DNA from: BNXB01 sp031548005
Lineage (GTDB): Bacteria > Bacteroidota > Bacteroidia > Bacteroidales > Azobacteroidaceae
NCBI GenBank assembly: GCA_031548005.1
Contig: JAVBRK010000027.1
Span: 1-35,557 of the forward strand
DNA length: 35,557 nucleotides
Reading direction: 5' to 3'
Position 1 is the stretch's first letter; each line of letters opens with the position of its first letter. The notes under the pieces were generated by a model. The model was not told the origin of the DNA. It worked only from the letters and a program-made list of their open reading frames with translations, and ran no database searches. This document shows positions 16,978 to 24,995 of this stretch, one piece after another. Position numbers and translations under genes: made by a program.

Positions 16978-17003
16978 AAAGGGATGTTGTGAAACATCCC
17001 TTT
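16978..17003 (+). terminator. Terminator-like hairpin
   Basis: AAAGGGATGTT and AACATCCCTTT form a perfect 11-bp stem with a GTGA tetraloop, flanked by A-rich sequence on the left and a T-containing tail on the right. It fits termination of the blaI-M56 operon. Confidence 0.6.
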
Positions 17004-17036
17004 CGAATTTGTTTCTGTTTTAAAGAATAAATTCAA

Positions 17037-17069
17037 AAAAAGAATGTACCGATTGGATACATTCTTTTT
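17037..17069. terminator. Bidirectional terminator
   Basis: AAAAAGAATGTA and TACATTCTTTTT form a 12-bp stem with a 9-nt loop; A-runs on one side and T-runs on the other serve both strands. It lies between the plus-strand M56 operon and the minus-strand sigma factor gene, which ends 30 nt further on. Confidence 0.7.
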
Positions 17070-17098
17070 AAATTTATCGAATTATCGAAGATAATAAA

Positions 17099-17602
17099 TT
17101 ATCTCATTCCTTTTAATTCTCCTTGTAATTCCTGACGGGCGAAGAAGATTCTGCTTTTTACCGTTCCCAATGGTAAATTCAGCTTATCTGCAATTTCGTT
17201 GTATTTATATCCTGCAAGAAACAATGAAAAAGGCATTTTCAGATCGTTGCTTAAGTTGTTGATGGCTCCATTAATTTCTTTGATAGTAAATGCGCCTTCC
17301 GGAGTGTCGAAACCAGAATCCTGCGACAGGTTCAGATGGTACAGGTCCTCGGTTTTATCAATGATGGTCTGGCTTCTGACCACTTTCCGATAATTATTGA
17401 TAAAAATATTTCTCATGATTGTCAGCACCCATCCCTTAAAATTAACATTGTCGATATACTTGTCCTGATTATCCAATGCTTTAAGAGTTGTATCTTGCAG
17501 TAAATCCTGTGCGTCGTCTTTATTAGCAGTAAGCATCATTGCAAAATTATACATATTGTTTTGTATGCCTAATATTTTTTCTTGAAATTGATTTGCATTC
17601 AT
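17099..17602 (-). CDS. ECF-type RNA polymerase sigma factor
   Basis: A 167-residue sigma-70 family protein of the extracytoplasmic function class. Region 2 (about 15-75) includes the DAQDLLQDTTLKAL helix and NFKGWVLTIMRNIFINNYRK. Region 4 (about 110-162) includes LFLAGYKYNEIADKLNLPLGTVKSRIFFAR, the -35-binding helix-turn-helix. No anti-sigma factor lies next to it, so how it is controlled is not visible. A divergent 257-nt region with a good promoter separates it from the NfeD-family gene. Confidence 0.92.
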   Translation of the reverse strand: MNANQFQEKILGIQNNMYNFAMMLTANKDDAQDLLQDTTLKALDNQDKYIDNVNFKGWVLTIMRNIFINNYRKVVRSQTIIDKTEDLYHLNLSQDSGFDTPEGAFTIKEINGAINNLSNDLKMPFSLFLAGYKYNEIADKLNLPLGTVKSRIFFARQELQGELKGMR

Positions 17603-17705
17603 AAACTAATAATTTTTATATTTGCCTAATTATATTGTATTTATTGATGTTTGATAAAATTACTGAATACTGAATAATACAATAACTTCTTCTTACATTC
17701 TGTAT

Positions 17706-17737
17706 CAAAGTTAATAATAGTATTATTCAATTTCAAT
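17706..17737 (-). promoter_or_regulatory. Promoter of the ECF sigma gene
   Basis: Minus-strand ATTG (17734-17737), a 20-nt spacer and TAACTTTG (17706-17713) match the Bacteroidota housekeeping consensus. The leader would be about 95 nt. Confidence 0.6.
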
Positions 17738-17743
17738 ATCTCT

Positions 17744-17773
17744 TTAGTTAATATTAGTTAAAATGTTAACTAA
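17744..17773. promoter_or_regulatory. TTAGTTAA repeat cluster
   Basis: TTAGTTAA occurs at 17744-17751 and 17754-17761, one helical turn apart, and inverted as TTAACTAA at 17766-17773. The cluster lies just upstream of the sigma promoter in the divergent region and could be a regulator-binding site. Confidence 0.45.
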
Positions 17774-17859
17774 GTATGATAAAATTACACTTAGATATGA
17801 AAATTGACAGATATTTTAATATAAATTTTACTATAATTGCTAACTGAACATTACAAATT

Positions 17860-19236
17860 ATGAAACGATCCTTGACTTTTATTTATTTTTTAGTATTTCT
17901 TTTAGGAGGAGTGTTCGCTCAAAAAAATATTCCTGTAGTTTTTCAGATCGATGTAATGAGGGAGATCGATCCGGTTAGCAGATTACATTTGATCAATGGC
18001 TTGAAAGAGGCCCGGAATTTGAAAGCCGATGCGGTTATCCTGCACATCAATACCTACGGGGGATCTGTTGCCGATGCCGATTCGATGCGTTCTGCCATAT
18101 TATACAGCCCAATACCCGTTTATGTTTTTATCGATAACAATGCGGCGTCTGCAGGCGCTTTGATATCCATTGCGTGTAAGGGTATTTATATGCGGACAGG
18201 GGCGAATATCGGCGCTGCCACTGTGGTTAATCAACTTGGGGAGGTTCTCCCTGATAAATTTCAGTCGTATATGCGCTCGACTATCCGGGCAACAGCCGAA
18301 GCGCACGGAAAAGATACATTGGTGAATGGAACGGATACCGTTATTCAATGGAAACGGGATCCCCACATTGCTGAAGCAATGGTTGATGAACGTATCGTGG
18401 TGCCGAACGTATCGGATTCTGGTAAAATTCTGACATTAACTGCTCAGGAAGCTTCGAAGTTGGGTTATTGCGACGGGATTGCAGAAACGGTGAATGAAGT
18501 GGTATCGAAATATTTGGGTTATGATGAGTATACCCTCAAAAAATATTCTCCGAAATGGTACGATAATCTGAAGGGTTTCTTTATGAGTCCCGCACTCCAG
18601 GCCATTCTGATTATGATTATTGTTGCCGGGATATACTTTGAACTTCAGACTCCGGGATTTGGATTCCCGAGTATTGCAGCATTGACTGCTGCTATTTTAT
18701 ATTTCTTGCCGTTATATATCGAAGGATTGGTGCAGAATTGGGAGATCCTGGTATTTGTGATCGGAATCATATTGATACTTCTTGAGATATTTGTAATTCC
18801 GGGCTTTGGTATTGCCGGTATTGGTGGGATCGTCTTTGTGGTGTTAGGATTGTCGCTGGCATTGCTCAGCAATGATTTCTTTTCCTTTGAAAATGTTTTG
18901 GCTCCGGATCTGGAGCGGTCTGTGCTGACTGTTTTATGCGGTCTTTTGCTGGGTTTTATAATTATGATCTGGTTGTCTACTAAGATCGGTCAAAAGGGTT
19001 TCCTGAACCGGGTCGCATTGCATGCCGACCTGGAGGAGTCGGTCAGTGTCGATGCCGGAGAGAAAGCATTAGTTGGTATGACCGGGAAAGCGCTGACTGT
19101 TTTGCGTCCTTCCGGTAAAGTTTTAATCGGTAATGAAGTGTATGATGCTGTTTCGGATGGGGTATTCATTGAAAAAGATGAAGCCGTCAGGGTGGTTCGG
19201 TCTGAAAATACCCAATTGTACGTAGAAAAGTGTTGA
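17860..19236 (+). CDS. NfeD-family ClpP-class membrane serine protease
   Basis: The 458-residue protein has a signal peptide (about 1-20), a ClpP/crotonase-fold protease domain (25-215), four to five membrane segments (about 245-400) and a C-terminal OB-fold NfeD domain (405-458). The nucleophile is S97 in NNAASAGALIS, with the preceding INTYGGSV loop (64-70) and a candidate catalytic Lys at K133. Full-length NfeD1b proteases are thought to act with stomatin-like membrane proteins in membrane quality control; no stomatin gene is in this window. The ATG is followed directly by the signal peptide. Confidence 0.9.
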   Translation: MKRSLTFIYFLVFLLGGVFAQKNIPVVFQIDVMREIDPVSRLHLINGLKEARNLKADAVILHINTYGGSVADADSMRSAILYSPIPVYVFIDNNAASAGALISIACKGIYMRTGANIGAATVVNQLGEVLPDKFQSYMRSTIRATAEAHGKDTLVNGTDTVIQWKRDPHIAEAMVDERIVVPNVSDSGKILTLTAQEASKLGYCDGIAETVNEVVSKYLGYDEYTLKKYSPKWYDNLKGFFMSPALQAILIMIIVAGIYFELQTPGFGFPSIAALTAAILYFLPLYIEGLVQNWEILVFVIGIILILLEIFVIPGFGIAGIGGIVFVVLGLSLALLSNDFFSFENVLAPDLERSVLTVLCGLLLGFIIMIWLSTKIGQKGFLNRVALHADLEESVSVDAGEKALVGMTGKALTVLRPSGKVLIGNEVYDAVSDGVFIEKDEAVRVVRSENTQLYVEKC

Positions 19237-19290
19237 TTTTAATGAGAATGTGCTATCTTTGTATCAAACAATAACATTTTATTGTTTGAT
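19233..19290 (+). promoter_or_regulatory. apgM promoter with hairpin at the transcript start
   Basis: TTG (19233-19235) and TATCTTTG (19254-19261) form a Bacteroidota promoter that overlaps the end of the NfeD gene. Directly after it, ATCAAACAATA (19263-19273) and TATTGTTTGAT (19280-19290) form a perfect 11-bp inverted repeat with a 6-nt loop. It could be an operator or a 5' mRNA hairpin. Confidence 0.6.
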
Positions 19291-19321
19291 GAGGTGTATT
19301 CTTTACTTTTTATAATTAGGA

Positions 19322-20530
19322 ATGAAATACATTATTATATTAGGAGACGGAATGGCTGATGAGCCGGTTCCGGAACTCGGGGGACTGACGCCTTTGCAGT
19401 ACGCCGGTACTCCGAATATGGACCGGTTGGCTGAGATGGGTTGCTCCGGAATGCTGGATACTATTCCGGAAGGTTTTCAGCCCGGGAGTGAAATCGCTAA
19501 TTTGTCGGTTTTGGGGTACGATCTGAATGACGTATTCGAAGGGCGTGGCTCGCTTGAAGCTGCGAGCATCGGCGTGGATATTCTTCCGGGGGAGATGGCC
19601 ATGCGCTGCAATTTGGTTTGTATAGAGAATAACCGGATTAAAAATCACTCGGCAGGGCATATCTCCACTGCCGAGGCCGGTGAACTAATCGATTTCCTGA
19701 ATCGACATTTAGCCAATGAGCAGGTTCATTTTCACCGGGGAGTTTCGTACCGGCACCTGCTGAAGTTGAAGAACGGAAATAAAAAACTGGATTGTACACC
19801 CCCCCACGATGTGCCGGGTGTCGAATTCAAGAAAGTCATGATCCGGCCGGAAGTTCCGGAAGCAGACAAAACTGCGGAATACCTGAATGGATTGATACTT
19901 AAATCCATGGAATTATTGAAAGATCATCCGGTAAATTTGAAGCGGATTTCGGAAGGTAAAGATCCTGCGAATGCCATCTGGCCCTGGTCGCCCGGGTACA
20001 AGCCCCGGATGAAAGCATTATCCGATCTGTATCCTATCCGGTCGGGAGCTGTTATTTCGGCAGTGGATCTGATCAATGGGATCGGGGTGTATGCCGGTCT
20101 GGAAGTGATTCCGGTGGAAGGAGCTACCGGTTTATATGACACGAATTATGAGGGGAAAGCGCGGGCTGCATTAGAGGCATTGAAAACGAAAGATTTTGTT
20201 TACCTGCACATTGAAGCCAGCGATGAAGCCGGTCATGAAGGAAATGTTTCCCTGAAAGTGAAAACCATCGAATATTTAGACCAGCGGATAGTGAAGACCA
20301 TCCTGGAGGAAACTTCGCACTGGGAGGAGCCGGTGACGATTGCTTTGTTGCCCGATCATCCGACTCCGTGCCATATCAGAACACATACTGCAGAACCTGT
20401 GCCGTTTGTGATTTATAAAACCGGGAATATTCCGGATACTGTTGTGAGTTACGACGAGTTTTCTGCCCGGAGAGGAAGTTATGGCTTGTTGAAAGGAGCC
20501 GGATTTATTAGAAAATTCTTTGAAAAATGA
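19322..20530 (+). CDS. apgM: 2,3-bisphosphoglycerate-independent phosphoglycerate mutase, archaeal type
   Basis: Interconverts 3- and 2-phosphoglycerate in glycolysis without a cofactor. The 402-residue length and order of motifs fit ApgM of the alkaline phosphatase superfamily: IILGDGMAD with metal ligand D9, the phosphorylated serine S56 in GSEIANLSVLGYD, and the metal-binding C-terminal segments DEAGHEGN (about 301-308) and LLPDHPTPCHIRTHT (about 344-358). The gene is on its own transcript. It is followed by a strong hairpin and then by mobile debris. Confidence 0.93.
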   Translation: MKYIIILGDGMADEPVPELGGLTPLQYAGTPNMDRLAEMGCSGMLDTIPEGFQPGSEIANLSVLGYDLNDVFEGRGSLEAASIGVDILPGEMAMRCNLVCIENNRIKNHSAGHISTAEAGELIDFLNRHLANEQVHFHRGVSYRHLLKLKNGNKKLDCTPPHDVPGVEFKKVMIRPEVPEADKTAEYLNGLILKSMELLKDHPVNLKRISEGKDPANAIWPWSPGYKPRMKALSDLYPIRSGAVISAVDLINGIGVYAGLEVIPVEGATGLYDTNYEGKARAALEALKTKDFVYLHIEASDEAGHEGNVSLKVKTIEYLDQRIVKTILEETSHWEEPVTIALLPDHPTPCHIRTHTAEPVPFVIYKTGNIPDTVVSYDEFSARRGSYGLLKGAGFIRKFFEK

Positions 20531-20623
20531 AACGAGCATGTACAATTATATACATCAAAGAGAATGGCCATGCGGGTTCCATATGATCTTAAAATAAACT
20601 TCTAAGCAGAAAGTAAAATTGTG

Positions 20624-20670
20624 CAGAGTGTAGCGAATTAGCTGATAAAGCGTTCGTTACGCTCTGTTTT
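20624..20670 (+). terminator. Long hairpin with T-rich tail downstream of apgM
   Basis: CAGAGTGTAGCGAA (20624-20637) pairs with TTCGTTACGCTCTG (20653-20666): 14 bp including two G-U pairs, with a small GCT/AGC stem inside the loop, followed by TTTTGCTTT. The G-U pairs point to an RNA structure. It could terminate apgM or belong to an unknown mobile element. Confidence 0.5.
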
Positions 20671-21047
20671 GCTTTGTATAGCTATGGGCTGAAAACCGTG
20701 TTTCGGCAGAACTGCGCAGGAGATGCGTTACTATCCCATTACTTGAATAGCGGCGTAGTTTTTTTGCTACAAGGTTCTTATTCAGCGTATTGCGTAGTTT
20801 TGCATACCGTCCGATAACTCAATGATAACTAATTTTGTAACCAGAAAAAACATTGAGTTATGAGGTCAATAAAACTTGGCTTCACAAATACCTTCATTCT
20901 GGCAGAAGCTGCGGATACTTAATCCCGAGGAAACATAACGGGAATGAATCTCCGAAAATTGTTGATCTGTTAACATGACTTTTTTTGAGCACAAAAATAA
21001 CCGAGAAAAAGAAATGTCAAAAGACGGGGTTCAGCGCACGCTTACAA
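20671..21047. other. Non-coding region with inverted repeat around a -7 box
   Basis: No gene is visible over this stretch. ATAACTCAATG (20814-20824) and CATTGAGTTAT (20851-20861) form a perfect 11-bp inverted repeat that encloses TAATTTTG (20830-20837), a -7 box; another, TAGTTTTG, lies near 20795. An ATG at 20861 opens only about 20 codons. It looks like the promoter region of a lost gene. Confidence 0.4.
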
Positions 21048-21677
21048 TTAAGCAGCATTATGTGCATAGTTGATTCTCAAATCTCTTCCAATTTCGGCCA
21101 ACACCCTGTTAGTGGCATAGAAGAGTGTGTCCGCACAAGTGTAGTCCTGCGGCCTGAGCCACTTTCCTTTGATTATTCGCCAAAGAGTCTCGGCAATGTT
21201 CAGGTGGGGGGAGTAAGGAGGAATGTAGAAAAGAAAGAGTCCCCGCTTTTCCCAAATAGGACGCATCTCTCTAATCTTTGCATTTCTGTGTACGCTGGCA
21301 TTGCCGAGCACAACAAACGTCTTTTTGTTGATTCTAAAGGAATAGTGTTCGAGGAAGTCGACAACCTTTTGGGCATCAATGGCCTCACTTGTACAGAAAC
21401 CTTCGAAGTGATTATCGCGGTTAATCATCCCAAAGATATTGAGTCTTTTTGCTCTTTCCGACGGTATGTACACGTCCTCTCCGGGGAACTGCCATCCGTA
21501 TGGAACGTAGCCTTCGGTACAAACATGCGATTCATCGCCGTAAAAGAGGTTGATTTCTCCCTTGGCATAAAGTGCTTCAAGTTCTTGCAGCTTCTCGGTC
21601 TTGTATGCATAGAGCTGCGGCGAGGGTACACCCCTTGGACGTTTTCTTATACGTCTATATCTTGCGCCAATGCGGAT
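21048..21677 (-). pseudogene. IS630 transposase OrfB (DDE domain) with mutated Asp
   Basis: The frame reached by a -1 shift encodes the DDE catalytic domain of about 209 residues. The first Asp is in LFYGDESHV and the Glu in HLNIAETLW. The middle segment reads VVLGNASVHRN where the family has LDNAS; codon 21303-21305 is GGC (Gly) instead of an Asp codon. That Asp is a metal ligand of the active site, so the enzyme should be inactive. No ribosomal start of its own is evident. Confidence 0.8.
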
Positions 21678-22066
21678 AAAAAACGTCTGAACGTCAAATC
21701 GCTCGCCTCTTTGCCAGAGGAATTCTGCCATGCTTCCTTGGCCGAACGGACACTTTGTCGGTCTGATTCGATAGCCTTGCGAACCGCGTCCTCGTCCGAA
21801 CAATCCATTATGGGCTTGCGCCCTTGTTCCGCACGAGTGTGCAGTCCTTCGATGCCTTCGCCTTCGAACCGTTTCACCCAACCGTTGACGCTTTGGGCAG
21901 TCATTTCGGTCTGTTCGCCAACTTGGGCAGAACTCAAACTTTCCGATTTGAGCAATACGCAACGACAACGCATTCGGAAACAATGGCTTTCGCCACCACG
22001 GAAGCCAAATGTCAATGCGTTCCGTTCTGATTCTGTCAAAGTCAATATCTTGATTTTCATTCGCAT
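21647..22066 (-). CDS. IS630 transposase OrfA (DNA-binding part)
   Basis: A 139-residue frame holding the N-terminal helix-turn-helix region (about 8-70), including AQVGEQTEMTAQSVNGWVKRFE, followed by the linker typical of IS630 transposases. It ends shortly after an in-frame T TTT TTA heptamer (21677-21683), where a -1 shift would join it to OrfB. The ATG at 22060 is an alternative start. Confidence 0.8.
   Translation of the reverse strand: MRMKIKILTLTESERNALTFGFRGGESHCFRMRCRCVLLKSESLSSAQVGEQTEMTAQSVNGWVKRFEGEGIEGLHTRAEQGRKPIMDCSDEDAVRKAIESDRQSVRSAKEAWQNSSGKEASDLTFRRFLSALAQDIDV
21677..21683 (-). promoter_or_regulatory. Programmed -1 frameshift site
   Basis: T TTT TTA is in the correct phase for OrfA (codons TTT and TTA) and is the classic X XXY YYZ slippery heptamer. 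Slipping back one base continues in the OrfB frame with ATC. I did not verify a downstream stimulatory structure. Confidence 0.7.
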
Positions 22067-22315
22067 GTATATTTTGTATACTGCGAATATACGACAGTTC
22101 TATCATATGTGAAATAATTATGAACACTTACTTACGATAAAAATTACAATATTTACAAATTTATCAATACGTGGAAAAATAATGAGTGTGTATATGTCAG
22201 AAAGGATTGATTTTTAGCCCCTGTTCAACGTAGAATGATGATCCTTGCACGTTAAACGAAGTCTTCAAACTTCGTTTGAGAAGATCGTAGTTTTTAACTA
22301 CCAGCAATCAATCAT
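22067..22315. other. Non-coding flank with small hairpins
   Basis: No gene is visible. AAACGAAG (22254-22261) and CTTCGTTT (22270-22277) form an 8-bp stem, and GTAGTT/AACTAC (22287-22301) a 6-bp stem. The stretch includes the OrfA upstream region and the unresolved right end of the IS630 copy. Confidence 0.35.
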
Positions 22316-22332
22316 GGGGCTGTCCAAAAAGT
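22316..22332 (+). repeat. IS-end-like sequence
   Basis: GGGGCTGTCCAAAAAGT looks like the terminal inverted repeat of several IS families, by memory rather than by search. It borders the Rhs fragment directly. I found no second copy in the window, so it may be a solo remnant of a different element. Confidence 0.35.
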
Positions 22333-22776
22333 CAGAGATACTCCTATCGGTAACGATACCAAAACGATTGCCTCTTACGACTACGACCAGTTCGGAAAGC
22401 TCAATACCAAGACCATCGGGGGAGGAATCGATAAAACGACTTATTCCTATAACCTCAGGGGCTGGCAAACCAAACAGCAAAGCGACAAAATGACCGAGGA
22501 TCTGTTCTACACCTCGTGTCCGGGAAGAAGCAGTGTGGGGAACTTCAACGGAAACATCTTGGCCCGGCTCTGGAAGAACGCGGTGAATCCGACTCTGCGG
22601 GGAATAGTTTATGCCTACGATCCCCTGTACCGGATGACCAATTCGACCTACGGGGAGGGGACAGAGATCTGGGCCAATGTGAACCGGTACGACGAACACT
22701 TAGACTATGACAAGAACGGGAACTACAAGCAGATCGTGCGCAACGGGCAGCTGACCAAGGATCCGAACAAAAGGAT
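22333..22776 (+). pseudogene. Rhs/YD-repeat protein fragment
   Basis: About 148 codons without a start or a proper end. The translation carries YD-repeat-like units: ASYDYDQFGKLN, TTYSYNLRGWQT and GIVYAYDPLYRM, and a segment RYDEHLDYDKNGNY typical of Bacteroidota Rhs proteins. Rhs proteins are large shells that carry toxins or surface domains; only an internal piece is left. The frame stays open past 22776, but from there it is antisense to menG. Its base composition is more GC-rich than the IS flank next to it. Confidence 0.75.
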
Positions 22777-23520
22777 CTACTCGATCTTTTCCCCCAAATA
22801 CATGGAACATACACCTAAGGTGAACGTTTTGCAGACAGGTTTTCGGTATCCGTTTTTTTTCAGGATCCCGACCATTTCACTTCCCTGAGGGAAAACGGAG
22901 ATCGATTTCGGCAGGTACAGGTAAGCGGCTTTACTTTTCGATACCAGTTTTCCGATGGTTGGGATGATTAGTCTGGAGTAAATTGAATAAAGCTGTTTCA
23001 TTGGAAAGCGGTCGGGCGACGAGAGTTCGAGTACCATCAACCGGCCTCCGGGTTTCAGCACCCGCAGGATCTCTTTTAAGCCGGCATCCAGATTTTCGAA
23101 ATTACGGATCCCGAAAGCAACGGTTACAGCGTCGAATGTATTGTCTGCATAGCTCAGGTTGCAGCAATCTTCTTTTTCAAAACGGATGATATCCTGAAGT
23201 CCCAGTGTCGATACTTTCCCGGCGCCGATCTTCATCATTCTTTCCGAGATATCGATCCCTACAATTTCGGAGGGATGCAGCCGGGCGCAGGTTTCGATGG
23301 CCAGATCTCCGGTTCCGGTAGCAACATCCAGAATTTTCCGGGGACTCAGGTCTTTCAGCGACAAAATTCCTTTCTTTCTCCAGTTCCGGTCGATGCCCAT
23401 CGAAAGGGTATGGTTCAGGGTATCGTATTTTTCCGCAATTTCGTCGAACATCCGTTCTACCTGTGTTGCTTTGTTTTCTCCGGAATCGTAAGGGACTATT
23501 TTTTCAGCTTTGTAAGTCAT
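22777..23520 (-). CDS. menG: Demethylmenaquinone methyltransferase
   Basis: UbiE/MenG-family SAM-dependent methyltransferase that makes the last step of menaquinone synthesis. The 247-residue protein has the first UbiE signature (YDTLNHTLSMGIDRNWRKK, 32-50), the SAM-binding motif ILDVATGTGDLAI (63-75) and the second signature near residue 145 (RVLKPGGRLMVLE). The ABC permease gene ends 4 nt upstream. On its 3' side the mobile patch begins within a few bases of the stop. UbiE acts in both ubiquinone and menaquinone pathways; menA nearby favours menaquinone. Confidence 0.93.
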   Translation of the reverse strand: MTYKAEKIVPYDSGENKATQVERMFDEIAEKYDTLNHTLSMGIDRNWRKKGILSLKDLSPRKILDVATGTGDLAIETCARLHPSEIVGIDISERMMKIGAGKVSTLGLQDIIRFEKEDCCNLSYADNTFDAVTVAFGIRNFENLDAGLKEILRVLKPGGRLMVLELSSPDRFPMKQLYSIYSRLIIPTIGKLVSKSKAAYLYLPKSISVFPQGSEMVGILKKNGYRKPVCKTFTLGVCSMYLGEKIE

Positions 23521-23524
23521 GATG

Positions 23525-24265
23525 CTATCTCTTTATCCATTTACAGGTGTAATTTTCCAATAAATCTATTGCGAAGAAAAGAACAAATCCCATCAGAGAC
23601 AGGATCAGTATTCCCGCGTACATTTCAGTATAAGCCAGCCGCATCCAGGAATCGACAATGTAAAATCCCATTCCTTTATTTGTTCCGAAAGTTTCAGTAA
23701 AAAATAACACTGAAATGGCCGTTCCGGTTGCAATCCGGAGCGCCGTCAGTATTTCCGGAAGGATGGCCGGAAAGGTGACCCACCTCAATACCTGAAGTTT
23801 ACCGGCTCCCAGCGAGGTCATGACATCGTAATCGTCTTTGGGTATATGCAATGCTGCATCCCGTGTCGCTACGATGATCTGAAAAACCAGGATCAGTACA
23901 ATCATGGTGATTTTAGCCCATTCCCCGATGCCCATCAGCAGCATGACTACCGGCAGCAGGGCCAGTTTGGGGATCGGATACGTAAAATAGAGCAACGGGC
24001 CTGAAATTTTATTTAAACGGGGATAGCCGGCCATCAACAATCCGGAAGGAATGCCGATGAGCAGGGAAAGCAATATCCCTTCCAGTATCCTCAGAAAACT
24101 CGCAGCGATATGTTGGGTCATTCCTTCGGAGATCAGGTCTCCAATCGAGCCGTAGACTGTTAACGGGCCTATCAGGATACCGGAAGCAGTGAACAGATCG
24201 GCCAACCACCACAACAGGTTGAAAGCAAGGAATCCGTATAGAAATGTTTTGACCCGTTCGATCAT
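23525..24265 (-). CDS. ABC transporter permease, SsuC/TauC type
   Basis: Membrane subunit of an importer in the nitrate/sulfonate/taurine/thiamine-precursor family. The 246-residue protein has about six membrane segments and the cytoplasmic EAA loop (SLGAGKLQVLRWVTFPAIL, about 150-168) that docks on the ATPase. It overlaps the ATPase gene by 4 nt (ATGA) and lies 4 nt before menG. The substrate cannot be read from sequence. Confidence 0.9.
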   Translation of the reverse strand: MIERVKTFLYGFLAFNLLWWLADLFTASGILIGPLTVYGSIGDLISEGMTQHIAASFLRILEGILLSLLIGIPSGLLMAGYPRLNKISGPLLYFTYPIPKLALLPVVMLLMGIGEWAKITMIVLILVFQIIVATRDAALHIPKDDYDVMTSLGAGKLQVLRWVTFPAILPEILTALRIATGTAISVLFFTETFGTNKGMGFYIVDSWMRLAYTEMYAGILILSLMGFVLFFAIDLLENYTCKWIKR

Positions 24266-24993
24266 GCTAATTCGCTGGTAAAAAGGGTTTTTAATTCTTG
24301 TTCAAAACGATAAAAGTCTTCTTCCGTTCGTGGAGCTCCAGCCCGGAACAGCGGATTCTCAATTATATGGAGCGCTCTTGCCGGCCGGTCTGAAAGCAAA
24401 ATAATAAACCGGCCGATATGCGCTGCTTCCCGGAGGTTATGAGTGACGAATAGCGTAGTGATCTTTTGTTCTTTCCAGAGATCGGTAAACAAGAGCCGCG
24501 ACTTTTCGGAAGTAAACGAGTCCAATGACGAAAAAGGCTCGTCCATCAGCATCAATCGGGGCTGTAACATCCAGGCCCGGGCCAGGGCTACGCGCTGTTG
24601 CTGTCCTCCGCTCAATTCTTTCGGATAACGGTCTAAGAAGTCTTCCAATCCCAGATGCTCGATGATCCGCTTTTCGCCGGCAGAGGTAGTTTTACGGATC
24701 ACCTGTCCTAAAGAAAGGTTTTTACGAATAGTCAACCAATCCAATAGTCCGTAGTTTTGCGGAATATATCCCAAGGAGTGCCGGACCGGATCGACCGGTT
24801 GATTTTCCAGCAGGATCGATCCCGATTGTGGTTGGATGATTCCACAGATTGTTTTCAATAAGGTCGATTTACCACATCCGGATGGACCGATTAAAGCATA
24901 AATGCTTCCGGCTTCCACTTCGAGATTGAAATGGTCTAAAACCGGGCCGTTCTCATAATCGACCGTAATATTCCGGATGGATAGGAAAGCCAT
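24262..24993 (-). CDS. ABC transporter ATP-binding protein, SsuB/TauB type
   Basis: The 243-residue ATPase has all core motifs: Walker A GPSGCGKST (36-44), Q-loop near YIPQNYG (75-81), signature LSGGQQQR (about 128-135), Walker B RLMLMDEP (about 145-152) with the D-loop SSLD, and the H-loop LFVTHN. It lies 2 nt after the binding-protein gene and overlaps the permease gene, so the three are one unit. Confidence 0.94.
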   Translation of the reverse strand: MAFLSIRNITVDYENGPVLDHFNLEVEAGSIYALIGPSGCGKSTLLKTICGIIQPQSGSILLENQPVDPVRHSLGYIPQNYGLLDWLTIRKNLSLGQVIRKTTSAGEKRIIEHLGLEDFLDRYPKELSGGQQQRVALARAWMLQPRLMLMDEPFSSLDSFTSEKSRLLFTDLWKEQKITTLFVTHNLREAAHIGRFIILLSDRPARALHIIENPLFRAGAPRTEEDFYRFEQELKTLFTSELA

Positions 24994-24995
24994 GA

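Larger units (their letters stand above)
21048..22066 (-). mobile_element. IS630-family insertion sequence (ends not resolved)
   Basis: The two overlapping transposase frames are those of an IS630/Tc1-mariner element. I looked for terminal inverted repeats and flanking TA duplication on both sides and could not define them, so only the coding part is given. The copy is probably dead because of a changed catalytic residue. Confidence 0.8.

Noticed and set aside
16823..17023. 66-codon frame between the M56 and sigma genes
   Set aside because: It begins with TTG, crosses a terminator hairpin and has no recognisable content.
20985..22112. Long plus-strand open frame opposite the IS630 transposase
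   Set aside because: It is the antisense shadow of the transposase frames and has no family pattern.
20966..22140. Terminal inverted repeats for the IS630 copy
   Set aside because: Several candidate pairs had only scattered matches; none was good enough to set the ends.
91..22273. A 14-bp match AGTCTTCAAACTTC at 91-104 and 22260-22273, near two mobile regions
   Set aside because: About one or two chance matches of this length are expected in a window of this size.
22777..22888. Extension of the Rhs frame past 22776
   Set aside because: From the menG stop on, the frame is antisense to the conserved menG C terminus.
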